64,000 nucleotides of DNA from Tricholomella constricta (Eukaryota > Basidiomycota > Agaricomycetes > Agaricales > Lyophyllaceae). Positions 31,017 through 42,076 of this stretch are shown piece by piece. Each line of letters opens with the position of its first letter. Within the stretch, counting starts at the first letter, position 1. The stretch spans positions 1,302,001 to 1,366,000 of the forward strand of contig JAACJP010000004.1 in the NCBI GenBank assembly GCA_013368375.1. Reading direction: 5' to 3'. The notes beneath the pieces are model-generated. The model had not been told where the DNA came from, searched no databases, and saw nothing but the letters and a program-made list of their open reading frames with translations. Position numbers and translations under genes: made by a program.

Positions 31017-32123
31017 AGGTTAGCACACGACGCGATATCGATTTTTGGTTTGTGCAAGTCTGGATGCTCTGGCCTTCCCTGGCACCCTCTTCATGGTCAC
31101 GCCATAGTCGGAACTATGGGAAATTGTCTTGGCGCTGTTGTCAATGTGAATTGAGGCTGTTGTAGGATTTTGGCCTGGTCCAGAGCAGCCTCGACCCATG
31201 TCCGACTCGAGCGCGGCCGTGGATGTCACCGCTATCAGCCTAGCTCTTGGTCTTTCAGTAGATGCTTGAACGGACCGGTGTTAAGTATATAAATATCATT
31301 GCAGCCCAGATACCTGTGGATGAGCTCGAGACTTGCCTGCCACTGTTTCGAGAACCGGTCGAGTACCGGTCATTGCCCTATATAAGCTTGATATGAATAG
31401 CGACTTTCCTCCAAAATAAAGTGCTTCTTTACACATTTAACTTCACAGTTGAGTTTCGTCTCACTATCAACGCAAACCATCATGCTCCGCACCCTTGCCG
31501 CACGTAGAAACGTGAGTCGCTTTCTGGACGTCCTCATTCCGCTGAAGTACATCTTTCATTTAGACTCTTTTAATGTGGTGTGGAATCCAAGCAACACTAT
31601 GTACTATCATTTATCGCAACTACAGGCCCTCCATGCAAGGCACCGCGCTATCTTCCTTGTACACCTTTGCTGATATGATCATTCTGTTACAGTGGCGCGA
31701 ACCACGAAAACAAATTTCGTACGAAGTCATGATATGACCATGGCCCTACACTCGCGACCAGGGCCATACATCTCTGGCATCTGATGCCATGGAAGTTACC
31801 TTCCGTCTCGAGTATCACTCTTAGAAGCAACTAGACAAAATGCAATCCGTGGAAGGATCACGTCAGGAAGGAAAAATCATCTAATTATGTACTTTTTTTG
31901 TAATATCCAATGGAAGTTGCTGCATGTTGTTGCATGTAACCATTCGGCTGTGACAAGAGCATCAATGATGGCGGTTGGAGTAAAAAACAGTATGGTATGT
32001 ATTTCTCATTTTATCACACATGTCCCTGAGTAGTGTATATATATATATGTACATAGAGGGCCCCGCGGGCGCCACGATGTCCATCTCACATAGTTCATCC
32101 AAGTCCCGAAGTAATCCAGAATA
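31017..32123. other. Intergenic region, no confident gene
   Basis: About 1.1 kb. It contains ATG 31481-31483 followed by ten codons (MLRTLAARRN) and a GTGAGT donor; joining later exons gives at most 36 residues (to about 31730), with no recognised family. Near 32035-32050 is a (TA)n tract. There is no tRNA or repeat I can support. Confidence 0.4.
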
Positions 32124-34082
32124 TCAGGTAATTAAAAATTCGTCAGTGCAACTGAGAACATTGCCCCAGAATCTCTCTACAACTTCCTTGTTGAAACCAT
32201 TTTCGTCATACCCAAGGCTTAGCCACAATTTTCCAACGAAGGTGTAACCAAAAAGAAGCATCCCCCCCTCACGTTGTCGCGAGCCCGTCGTGAGAGTCTC
32301 CAGTTTGATATCCGGGAAAGCAGCATGCTTGTAGATCCCGTCGAGATTACCCAGGAGGGAGAGACCAATGAGGGCACTAGACGGAGGTCCTGATTTTTTG
32401 GGAGCCGGGGGAGGAGCTTTCCATATCCCGCGCTCTTTTTGGTCATCCTCTTTGGCCCAGGCCTGAGCCCTTATGCCCCGCTCACGAGCCATTTCGCGAC
32501 TCCGAGAAACGATCATCGGATTTTTCACGGCATTTGTGCTCTGTATTTTGGCCGAGCGCGCTCTATGCCAAAAAGTAGACGCGAGTTCGCCAGAGCGTGG
32601 CAGAAATCCGGGGAGGACGACGTTGAAGTAGCCGATGGCAACGAACCAATACGAATCGCTCATAGCCTTGTTGCCCATCAAGTAAGGTCGTAGATTAAGA
32701 GCAGAATACATCAACCTGAAGATATCAGAGGTCAGGAGATGTGTGATTCTTTTCTAAGGGACTTCACGTTGGCAGTTCCGGTTTCTCGCCCGACGTTTTC
32801 GCCCATGCAATGTTGCAGATGGCGAACAAGGCGCTCGAAATAGAAACCCCACGAGCTTTGCAACGCTTTAGAAGGCCCTTAGTGCGACTCTCGTCAATCG
32901 ACACTGTGGGTACGACGGTGTGGCGAGGCACACCTGACATCCTAGGAAATGTGTGCCCGCCCTGGAACACTTCTGAGTTTCCGCAAACTGGACAGGAAGT
33001 ACCAAACTTACGATGAACTTTTCCTGATTTCTTTGAAAATCAATTCGGGAAGCTACCCGGCCAAAATTCCCTTTTGCTGACGGGAGCCTGTCTTCCAAGG
33101 AGCTCGGAAGATGTGCCTGCAGAGCAAGTCAGCAATCCGCGAGTGATACAGAGGAGAACCAGTGCTTGCCTGATCCTCCAGTTTCCCGCACCGCGCTTGC
33201 CACTCTACGGATAAGATAGCCGCCAGCTCGCTCATCATTGAGGAGCCTAAGAGGCCGAAGAAATCGTTCGCGAATTGATGCAGAGCTATCCCGTCACCCA
33301 GGAAATGGGCGGCACAAATTAAAAACTCGCATTTCACAGCGGTTCCGTTCGATTTATCGTCTCTGGGCAAGGACACGATAAGGTACGAGATGCGATCGTT
33401 GGATAGCGTCCTCGGGCCGTTCAGGTAGGAGTCGATAAGTTCTTATACAAATTTATGAAGGCTGGTGAAGGGGTGGGTTCGCAAGGTGAAACGCACCATC
33501 CTTCGTTTGCGTGCGATATTCTAGATTATTGCCAGCATTGTCGAGAGCGTTCTCCGCAGAGTAGGGAGGCACGTATCTATTATCAATGCATGAATTCTGA
33601 AGAGAAATGAATGATCTGTCCTCGACTTACACAAAATATACGTCATCATAATCGCTCATTTTCACCTTGGAAGCAAGAAGCGGGTGGCGGGTCCTGAGAA
33701 TGGCCCATACTAGGCGAATGCGCTCGAGTTCTAAGATGTGTGGGGGTGCATGACAACCGAGATGAAGATACCTATATATAGATTTCCTCGGGTGAGTTGA
33801 AATCAAGTCCATCGTCAAATCCGCTCACATATCGTTGACACCGTTCTCGCGCGCGGGCAAGTAGTAGGAAAGCTCTGTATCTCCCATCTTGCGCTCGATC
33901 TGATTGATGCCGTCGAGCTCCACCAGCGTTTCCTGGGATGATGCGGAGTTAATGAGATCCAGCGTCGCGCATTGACATTTGTGAGCAAGACATCCATTTT
34001 GACATCTATCGAGCTGCTCGAGGCAGAGGGGGACGTCTGGACGAGCCCAACGAGCTTGAGCGAGGGGTTCGAAGTTGGACAT
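32124..34082 (-). CDS. HxxxDG acyltransferase/condensation-like protein
   Basis: A member of the CoA-dependent acyltransferase superfamily widespread in basidiomycetes; substrates are unknown. ATG 34082 starts MSNFEPLAQARWARPDVPL. The conserved N-terminal part reads VELDGINQIERKMGDTELSY and then LPARENGVND; the next exon has ILRTRHPLLASKVKM. The catalytic motif is CAAHFLGDGIALHQFAND, with His and Asp of HxxxDG intact. Later exons read CKARGVSISSALFAICNIAW and SALNLRPYLMG, the equivalent of the second conserved block near the active-site tunnel. The C-terminal exon (32714-32124) ends RFWGNVLSCTDEFLIT. There are no carrier-protein or adenylation domains, so it is a stand-alone enzyme. At least six exons; a few internal borders between 33380 and 33600 are uncertain. 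Confidence 0.72.
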
Positions 34083-35502
34083 AGTAGAGGCGGATATAGG
34101 GGAGATTTCGGGCATCCATGGACCATGGGCGTACATAGCTCTATAAATGAACTGTATGTGTGATGATCTGACAGGCTTGGTCCAGATCAGGAGGCGAGGA
34201 TCGAGATGCCAGGTGACCCGGGCCAACGCTACATTTAGCTAAGTAGCTGGTCAACCTGGGTCCTGCATCGAACTCATCAAACAAAGGATATCCTGATTGA
34301 CTTTACCAAGCCAGGACAAGGCCATATGTTTTCCAAGACTGATTGATCTTGTTTGAGAAAAAGACTGAGGACCCCAAAGACAACAAGGACTTTCAGACTC
34401 ATAACCAGCCTGCTTTCGGTAATAGCTGACACTGATTGCTGGCCAGATAGCTGACCGCGATTTGGACAGGACTCTGCGTGTACTTGCGAGGAATGGAAAG
34501 TTTCATCGACGTCACTTGTTCGTTGCAGGTTTCCCACATAAGAGCCGGGGGCAATGCTGAGTGGCCTGCTGGGCAAGTGGGTCACAGCCAAATTCCCGAA
34601 AAAGAACAAGCGGGGCCCGTACTACATCCATGGCATCAAGTGCTACGGCGGACGTAAATACTTAAACCAGCGCCGCTGTGATATTCGGAATCTCACGGAT
34701 TAGTACCTACGTGCCACCCAAAGGAGAAAGACTAGACTAACTCTGTCAAACACCATAGACGGAACTCGGCATGGGAATGATATGTGAGTAGTTTTAACTT
34801 TTAGCAGTACACTGGACAATTATGGGAGTAGACTGTATCAGGCGTCGGGAGAAACATCACGTTACAAATCTGGAATGAGTTCTGGAAGTTTTCTATGCGG
34901 AAAAACTGCTGATTCCAGCGGGAAGCAGAACACTGAGTTGTAGATAAACACGAAGACGCATGCATGCTCCGTTAGACTGTTGACCACTCAGCATAGCAAG
35001 GCACCTGGACAGCGGGGAGTTATAGGGGACTGCACACTGGCACCGGCTGGGTTGTATGTAACTGCTGCATCCTGCCGCAGGTGGCCAGGGCGATCCTGTT
35101 TTACTGCTGCGTATCTTTGCCCCCATCAGTAGGTATGTATGCACTGCGACGAGTTATTGCCAAGGTATATAGTCAATTACCCAAGTAGACCAGTGAACTG
35201 GTCGTTCCAATTGGGGACTGTGCCACTATGATATACTCCTCCTCCAAGCATGCAAAAGCGGGTTCTGAGAAACATTTCCAAATAGTTTTATCCCATCTAC
35301 TGACATCTGTCAGTCATCTGCCAGGTCCCTGTCACCCCTAAGCGTTCCCTGTAAGTTACTTATTTACCAGATCAGACAGCGTGGCGGAAGTTGATTCGCA
35401 ATGTGTTGTCCTCGCGGTGTGTTTGATGAGGCTCAGAATATTTTTTAAGCTTGTGTATCTAGCTAGTATGAGTCTAAAATATTGTAAATCAGAGATATAG
35501 TA
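34083..35502. other. Intergenic region, 1.4 kb, no gene seen
   Basis: The longest gap besides the retroelement. Open frames on the minus strand (34277-34609 and 34893-35144) have no ATG-supported or domain-like content and no splice partners. I see short palindromes but no RNA gene and no transposon remnant. It is the upstream region of the acyltransferase-like gene. Confidence 0.5.
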
Positions 35503-36889
35503 TCATTTCTCCTGAGAGTACCCAGGAGATGTGTCGTTTGCCTGCGCAAGTTTATCGTTCAAAGTTAACGGCACAAATTCAACAATGCCTCTAGCCTCTA
35601 GATCCTCAGCGGCATGACGCACCGGGGGAGGCGGAGTCTGTGCCTTGATCCATGTGTAAAACCTATTGAAAACATGTTAGGACGGGTTGAAATCGAGGAT
35701 GACTGGATTTACATTGTTCCACCAAGGATAACGAGGATGGAGACTCCTCGGTAACTAAATATAGCACAAACGAGCTCAGTGGTGTACTCGTTATATTTAT
35801 CGAAACGTACACGGTAAGGATATCATGAAATATCCAGACGCCCAGAAGCGTTTGTAGTACAGAGCGTGCGGCCTGTCAATCACTTAGTTTTTGTAGAGGG
35901 TCCCCGCGCAAATCCACTCACGCTTGAGAACATGTGGGTAATCGGGCTCGTAATTTTGATGCTCAACAAGCCAGCTATACAAAGCAAAAAGCCAAAGAAA
36001 CCTGTAACCAAGGTGCCCCAAATAAAGACGGTGCCATCCCAGTTGATGTCATTCACCAAATTGGCGAATAAAGCAAATTCTCCATGGAGAATAACGGCAG
36101 GAAGGAGGAATATAGCAGAGCCGAAGTTCGTCCACCACGCCAATTGTATTGTCGAATTATTACAATGTGGCAGGGAGCTCTTGATAAGAACAGCGTGCAG
36201 AGCGATGAAAAGGGATGAAAGAACACCATAGAAGAGGGAGAGCAAGGAAGGCGTAGATGAGGCCGGGAGGCTCTTTGATGGCGCAACACCGATGAAAAAC
36301 CCAAACGTAACGACTGTTGCTGCGAGCAATACCTTCTGCGACGGCGTGGCGCGAGTATGGATAGATGATACGAGGATAGTCAATGGGAGTACAAGGCCTC
36401 GGGCGATCTAAGGCCAAGGAAGAGAATAATCAGTGGGGCATGGGAGGCTCTCAGCTTACTACATACTTGGAAGAAGGAGGCCTCTACAGCTCGCAAACAA
36501 AGGGTGTTGAACACGAGACCGACTACATTAACGAGAACAACCGGAACCAGCTTCTTCGCCGTTTGGGTATCAAATTTCGGTATTTCGATTCGCTTGGACA
36601 TTAGAGCTGATGCGTGTAGCAAGATGACAGCGATGAGTAGCTGAAGCAGGAGGAAAGACAGTGGGAGATTGGGTGAGTTGTTCAGGACAGCTTTGTTACT
36701 GGTCGGGTGCAGCAAATATCAGGATATGGTACAAAGCAGAGGGCGAGGTGGACGCACACGAAAACCATCTGCCAAGACGATTAAACCCGAGTGAAAGGGA
36801 GGATTGGGAAGGCTTACCACGAGAGCAGCGGACATGTAGAAGGCGACGACGACTGCGACTTGGAGAGTGGCGGCATTGACGATGAGCAT
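35503..36889 (-). CDS. GDP-fucose-transporter-like nucleotide-sugar transporter (TPT/DMT fold)
   Basis: A Golgi membrane carrier of the SLC35 type. ATG 36889 gives MLIVNAATLQVAVVVAFYMS; the next exon joins to MVFVNKAVLNNSPNLPLSFL. Then come the SLC35C1-like VNVVGLVFNTLCLRAVEASF, FQIARGLVLPLTILVSS, VVTFGFFIGVAPSKS and SLLSLFYGVLSSLFIALHAV. These correspond in order to helices 1-6 of GDP-fucose transporters, including the NK motif in helix 1. The rest reads LAWWTNFGSAIFLLPAVILH, then GTLVTGFFGFLLCIAGLLSI and ARSVLQTLLGVWIFHDILTV. The C-terminus is a soluble tail ending SPGYSQEK at the stop 35503. About ten helices and at least six exons. Substrate is inferred from similarity to SLC35C1 and from the divergent fucosyltransferase-like neighbour. 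Confidence 0.75.
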
Positions 36890-37035
36890 TCGGGGCAGAA
36901 AATGGAGCTGAGACGAGGTGAGAGGCCTTGTGCTAGTAGCGGCGACATGAGCCCATGCCGATCAACGCCTAGAATAGAACACGATCTGATCGAAGATCCT
37001 TCAACGGCGGCCTTTGTTCGTTTAGTGCGACCACC
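36890..37035. promoter_or_regulatory. Shared promoter of the transporter/fucosyltransferase pair
   Basis: A 146-bp gap between two divergent starts. It is short enough that both genes are likely controlled together. No CACGTG or CCAAT box is seen in it. Confidence 0.45.
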
Positions 37036-38869
37036 ATGCACGAGGACGCCGAGTCTCTCCTCGCCCACCACCCGCCCCACAAGCACCCTGCCTGGCACCG
37101 CTATGCATCAATCGCAAGCAAACGTAGATTCCTTGTAGCCGTATGCACCCTTGCTGCTGTCTCGTTCCTTGCTCTCGCGTTCTTTCGCTCTCTGTGGACT
37201 GGTGGACGAGCTCTCATTCCAATAATTCAGGACTTTCCACCACCGCAAACTCATCTGAATTCTTCTGTTGCAAACTCTTCTGCTGTAACTCTCGACCCGC
37301 TTGGTCCGGAGGCCAACTTGATCGGCCCTCCCACGGCTCGTTTTAGAGGTGTGTTCTGACTAGGTATCATACCTGCCCCTTAACTCAGCCTTTCACTCAG
37401 ACAACCTGCGTCCTGACCGCAAGTACATCACTTCTTGGGTCTCAGCTGGATGGAGTACGTAGACCTGCACTGTGTTCAGCTCAACCTGACTATCTTCCAC
37501 AGCAAACGATGTGATGACCTACGTGCGCCATTGACCCTCTGCATATCTCTCACCCCGGTATCGCTCAAACACCGCTATTAGATCAACCTTATCTATCTTG
37601 CGCTCATTACGGACCGCATCCCCGTCATACCAATTTTTACTCCGTCTCACATTGGAGGCGCAGTCCCCCCAATTGATTTTGGTCTCGTATTCGATATTCC
37701 ACGCCTCCGGAAGGCTCTTAATAAACCAGTTCTCGAATGGCACGAGGTCAAGGATCGCTCCAGCAATGAACTCGACGAGATTGGGTGTTGGAACACCTGG
37801 GAAGCTGTCCAGGAGAGAGAGCAATATGCTCGCCGCAGCCAAGTTCCTGATCATCTTAAGCTTGGTACATCAAATTCTCATGAATTTCACGGCTTACCGA
37901 TTCCATTGGACAGATATCTCTTATACCAAGGCCCCAACATGGATCAAAGTCATTCCCCACTTCGAACACGACGTTCACAGTTATTTTTGGTCCCTAGCAG
38001 CGCTGGCATTCCCAGAAACTCGTGCAACAAACCTGGTTCCTCCTCGCGAATCACCGACGAATCATGTGTTGCTTCCGCCTGATGAGCAAATGTTGTGTTA
38101 TGACTATTTATACTACGTGTGTGCTAACCAGGTGGGATCATCCACCTCAAACCAAGATACCTCTGAGTTGACGACACAAATTAGCCATTCGAGATGGAGT
38201 TTGACTACAGTCCGGCTTGGAGATTCGTCGGGAAATACCTCTATTGGTCATCAACCATAGAGAAACTAGCGAATCAGTACGTGAGACGTGCGATCGGGAC
38301 TGCAGAAGACCAGCCAACACCACTGGCAAGTCCCATTTCTACTTACTCCATTAATATCATCAGCTCACTGTTCTACTGCCTACTAATTAGTGGATTGCTA
38401 TCCACGTACGCCGTGGCGATTTCAAAGTCTTCTGCGGCGAGGACACGACCGGCTGCTACGCTTCCTTGGCAGTGATCGCTCGGCGTGTGGAGGAAGTGAA
38501 GGCGGAGCTTCTGCAGCGAAAAGGCATCACGGTCGATCATGTCATCATGACCAGTGATGAGCGCAATGCTACGTGGTGGGAAGAGGTCAAGGGACACGGA
38601 TGGTATGGAGTGGACCATTCACAGACAGCAGACCTTCTGGGTCCATGGTTAGTGGCGAAATGGCCTCTTGGCCACTAAAATGCTCACATTACTGCCAACT
38701 GCATAGGTATCCCGTTCTCATTGACGCCGCGATACAGTCGTTAGGAGTTGGCTTCGTCGGCACGGATAGATCAACCATGTCAATGCTTGCGCGTAGACGC
38801 GTAGAGTCGTGGACAGACGGGGCTGTCAGGATTTTCAGGTGGGGAAAACCAGACTCGGACGACCATTGA
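37036..38869 (+). CDS. GDP-fucose O-fucosyltransferase-like type II membrane protein
   Basis: A predicted Golgi glycosyltransferase. ATG 37036 starts a 30-residue cytosolic segment, then a signal anchor (FLVAVCTLAAVSFLALAFF) and a luminal stem. The first catalytic block is SWVSAGWTNDVMTYINLIYL, followed by ALITDRIPVIPIFTPSHIGG, the nucleotide-sugar entry region. Later exons give FEMEFDYSPAWRFVGKYLYW and WIAIHVRRGDFKVFCGED; the Arg-Arg-Gly-Asp-Phe motif is the HxRRGDF signature of fucosyltransferase-type GT-B enzymes. The C-terminal block has VIMTSDERNATWWEE and GFVGTDRSTMSMLARRRVES, where SDE and the Ser/Thr pair bind the GDP moiety in POFUT-type enzymes. At least seven exons; stop at 38869. 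The acceptor is unknown. O-fucosyl transfer is a family inference. Confidence 0.75.
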
Positions 38870-39041
38870 TTTCTTAATTTCAGGGTTTTTTAATCGTACT
38901 TGTACGGACTTTCGGGGCAATTGCATGTTGTATCCTACATTATATATTTGATTCGATATGTCCATACGAAACATGATCAAAACAAATCCTCGGTAGAACC
39001 TCGACAGATTTCCAGCGTTGTGTGGGCTCCAGTGAAACTGC

Positions 39042-40441
39042 TCATACTGTTTCTACTTTGACATCATCTTTGCGTTTCCGACGCCGCGTATTCTTCATTC
39101 CTTTCTTCTTCTGCTTGGACAGGCGTTTCACGCCATGCTCGCTTATTGCTCCGACAAGCGAGAATGCCGAAGGTATCAACACGATGAGGGCTAGGATTTG
39201 TCCAAAGCCCCATTGTGCTTCTTCATGGTCATTGCTCGGATTGCGCTTGAGGAGAAGCTCCGTGGAGACGATGAAATACGTGAAAACCATGACCTGACAT
39301 ATGATGATCCCCACCAGCATGGGATCCAGGTCCGATGACCAGCGACGTCGCTTCGGGCGACGGTCACCTCCAAATGATCTAGCTTTGGGCGGGGATGTGG
39401 GACTCGAAGGGTCTGGTATCAAGAGGCGCTGCGGGCGGGATGCACGGTGATTGCGCTGTGGTGCACTTATAGTGATGGAAGAGGACAGATGAAGAGTTGA
39501 CGGGACTCGGGGAGACGAGCCTTGCGGAGATAGTGGCTCAATAACAAATGATGGTGCACTGGTCGGGTCCAGGGATTGCGTGGGCAATATAGACTGCCTC
39601 CTTTGTCTGTCGCCATGGCTTCGGCGATAGGATTTGAGCTCTTGCAGGGTGATTGAAAGATAGACGATGGTGAGCACGGAGGTGATGACGAGACCGACGA
39701 TCCTCCCAACTCCGGTAGCGCGCACTTCAATGACGAAGAAAATATATTTAACAAGGAAAGAACATTCGGAGCGATCCCCGAACGTCCTCACGCTTGCCCT
39801 GTTATTTCGCTCTAGACAGTGAATCAATTGGCAAGTCGAGATGCACACATACCACATATATATCGTTAAAGCCATGGACACAAGTGACTGGGCCATTGCG
39901 CCAAATTTGACCTTGTAATCAAAGGCACGCCGGGAATTCGCGTTCTTACGACTGGCTGCTTTCTGGCGAGAATAGCTGGCCAGTGCAAAGAACGTTCCGA
40001 AGTTTGCTAACCTATGGCATTCGACCTGTCAGGGAGGCAAGAGCACCCAAAAGAATAAAGTTAGATACCAAACAAGGTTGGAGACTTGAAGGGCTTGAAA
40101 GAGTGTCAAATGGTCTCTCTGGACGATAGCGGCCAAGGTAAGCCCGGCGCTTGTAGCAATGAAGGTCCACAGAGCAATGGGCGCATCCTGCCACGACCTG
40201 TCCACTAAAAGTACTGTAACAAGTGTCAAGCCTGGCACAATGTTTTTGTCAAGATAGAGCCTACCTAAAAGGAATGTTTGCAGGTAGAAACTGACGCGAA
40301 CACCCTAGAATGACATTATGAGCAATGATCTTGACATGCATACTATGTGAAGAGAAAGGGGGCGAGAATACGAACAACACCACTGATATCCGGGTTGCTG
40401 TCAGCATAGATGGCACATTTTATGTCTGAGGGGTTACTCAT
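39042..40441 (-). CDS. Basidiomycete-specific multi-helix membrane protein
   Basis: A membrane protein family common in Agaricomycetes with no known function. ATG 40441 gives MSNPSDIKCAIYADSNPDIS, then GVGVRVSFYLQTFLL; the CAxYADxNPDISGxGVR signature is the family hallmark. Exons then read APIALWTFIATSAGLTLAA, LFQALQVSNLVWLANFGTFF, and YSRQKAASRKNANSRRAFDY. The largest exon (39896-39042) starts MAQSLVSMALTIYMWYVCIS, has a helix GLVITSVLTIVYLSITLQEL, a long Ser/Pro-rich loop and two C-terminal helices, and ends in a Lys/Arg-rich tail. About seven helices and at least four exons. No transport or receptor role can be deduced. Confidence 0.68.
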
Positions 40442-40606
40442 GGATAGGTGTACATGAGAGATGGGGAAGTGCGAAAACGCCTAGTATGACAAGCATCTTA
40501 TGGCGTTGGCAGTGTCTTCAAAGCTGTGTCAATAGACGCCCACGACAGCGCCTCGCTTCAATCTTACGATATCGAACTAGCCGGCTGCGATTGATTAACA
40601 GAGTAT

Positions 40607-41815
40607 CTACAACATTTGGTCAATTGGTATAGCACTGCGCATTTTGACGAGATTCAGAAGTGTGGCTGTAGCGGGCATCTCGACGCGATACGTTGAACCC
40701 AACTTCAACAGGTATCCGTTGATGAAGTCAACCTCTGTAGAGCGTCCCCTACGAACATCAGCCAACATCGAGGAGATGTTGCCTTTCGTCGCCTGCGCAA
40801 CCCGCAGGACCTCCTCTTCCAGCGCCGCCGTTGTAAGGGAACGCGGTAACCTCTCGATTGAGACGCTGCCAGTGTCAACCCCCTGTGCAGCAAGAGTACC
40901 CATCCACGCTTGAGAATCAGCCTTGATCTGCGCCGCGAACGCATCTGATGCCTCCCGACATACTCTCTGCATGAGGCGCTGCGCAGCAGTGGTCGTGAAT
41001 ATGTCTCCGTTTCGGCAGCCCATGAGGGCGGTGAGGGGATTAATAACCGCGTTAGCAACCAGTTTGCGACGCATTGCCGTCTGTATGTGCGCCATTGGCA
41101 CCCAGGAGACATTGAGAGGTTCCATAACGAGCAATGCCGCAACTGTGCCTCGCAGACTGCTGTACCTCTTGTACGACGGGTCGTCCTTGATCGGCGTGAT
41201 ATCGGAGAGACGAGGCCTCCGATCTGGCTTGGGGACAGCTGGATCATCGAAGCTGGCTTCAAAGTTACGTTGCGAGGGGTCAGGCACGATGCCAAACTGG
41301 ATGGCGCCAACTCCGGCATGAACGAAATGGGCGTTTTTGCGGAATGCGCCATGGGTATTTGATGCCAAAATGAAGTGCGGGCGTTGTTCGGGGTTCCTGA
41401 AAATGTCGTGCACAAGTTCTTCGTAGATCCCCATTCCGTTTTGCATAAGCACGATGGTCGTGTTCGCCGACAGACGAGGGAGGAGCCGACGGACTGCGGG
41501 GACCGTTTGGTGAGCCTTGGTGGTGATGAATAGAGATTCGATGGTTTCTGGTCCGCCCACTCTTTTGGGGATGGCTTGGGAGTTGAGGGAGTTGGCAGCC
41601 TCCAGTCCTTCGAAAACCTCCGACTGGTAGTCATCTGCTGTCGTGATGATGCCTTGACTCTCGATGCGAATTGCTCCTCCCTGCGCGATTGCAGCATTCG
41701 CCTGTGACTGTGTTCTGTGAATGAGGGTGATGGAGTGGTCTCGTGGAAGGGCGCGTCGGAGGTGGTACGAGATGAGGTTGCCAATGGGACCGAGGCCAAG
41801 AATGTGGAATCGCAT
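40607..41815 (-). CDS. PAN5: 2-dehydropantoate 2-reductase (ketopantoate reductase)
   Basis: A NADPH-dependent enzyme of pantothenate biosynthesis reducing ketopantoate to pantoate. One exon of 402 residues from ATG 41815. The N-terminus MRFHILGLGPIGNLISYHLR has the Rossmann GxGxxG. The ApbA/PanE domain continues through SLFITTKAHQTVPAVRRLLP and VLMQNGMGIYEELV, the family NGxG motif. The C-terminal helical domain has RRKLVANAVINPLTALMGCR with the catalytic Lys, and ISSMLADVRRGRSTEVDFIN, which matches the SSMxQDxxxGRxTEIDxINGY signature. It lacks introns, unlike its neighbours. It is divergent from the aldo-keto reductase gene with a 261-bp gap holding a CACGTG. A related dehydropantoate-type reductase of other substrate is possible. 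Confidence 0.88.
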   Translation of the reverse strand: MRFHILGLGPIGNLISYHLRRALPRDHSITLIHRTQSQANAAIAQGGAIRIESQGIITTADDYQSEVFEGLEAANSLNSQAIPKRVGGPETIESLFITTKAHQTVPAVRRLLPRLSANTTIVLMQNGMGIYEELVHDIFRNPEQRPHFILASNTHGAFRKNAHFVHAGVGAIQFGIVPDPSQRNFEASFDDPAVPKPDRRPRLSDITPIKDDPSYKRYSSLRGTVAALLVMEPLNVSWVPMAHIQTAMRRKLVANAVINPLTALMGCRNGDIFTTTAAQRLMQRVCREASDAFAAQIKADSQAWMGTLAAQGVDTGSVSIERLPRSLTTAALEEEVLRVAQATKGNISSMLADVRRGRSTEVDFINGYLLKLGSTYRVEMPATATLLNLVKMRSAIPIDQML

Positions 41816-42076
41816 ACTTGGGCGTGGTGCATACGCCTGCCAGCTGTTCTGTATAACCGGATTGTCTGAGAGATTTCAAACAGGCAGCTGCAGTATATTG
41901 CTCACAACTCGACTTCCGAACGGGCAAAAGCAAGGAGAAATAAACGCCACCACGTGATCAAACCCTTCTTTTTGTGGCCCAGTGATCTTGTCGGTCCGTG
42001 GCGCCGCCGACAGATCTTAAGGACTCTGACAAAGACTCTGTTCGCACCCCTTCAAACTCCCTTCACACCCCAAGCA
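41816..42076. promoter_or_regulatory. Divergent promoter, ketopantoate reductase/aldo-keto reductase
   Basis: A 261-bp gap between two divergent starts, with CACGTG at 41951-41956 near its middle. Two NADPH-dependent oxidoreductases could be co-regulated through it; that is inference from layout. Confidence 0.4.

Noticed and set aside
31449..31730. Short gene beginning MLRTLAARRN
   Set aside because: The best splice model gives 36 residues with no recognised family and a non-conserved C-terminus; not enough support.
34277..34609. Minus-strand frame of 110 codons in the intergenic gap
   Set aside because: No ATG-supported start with family features; looks like chance.
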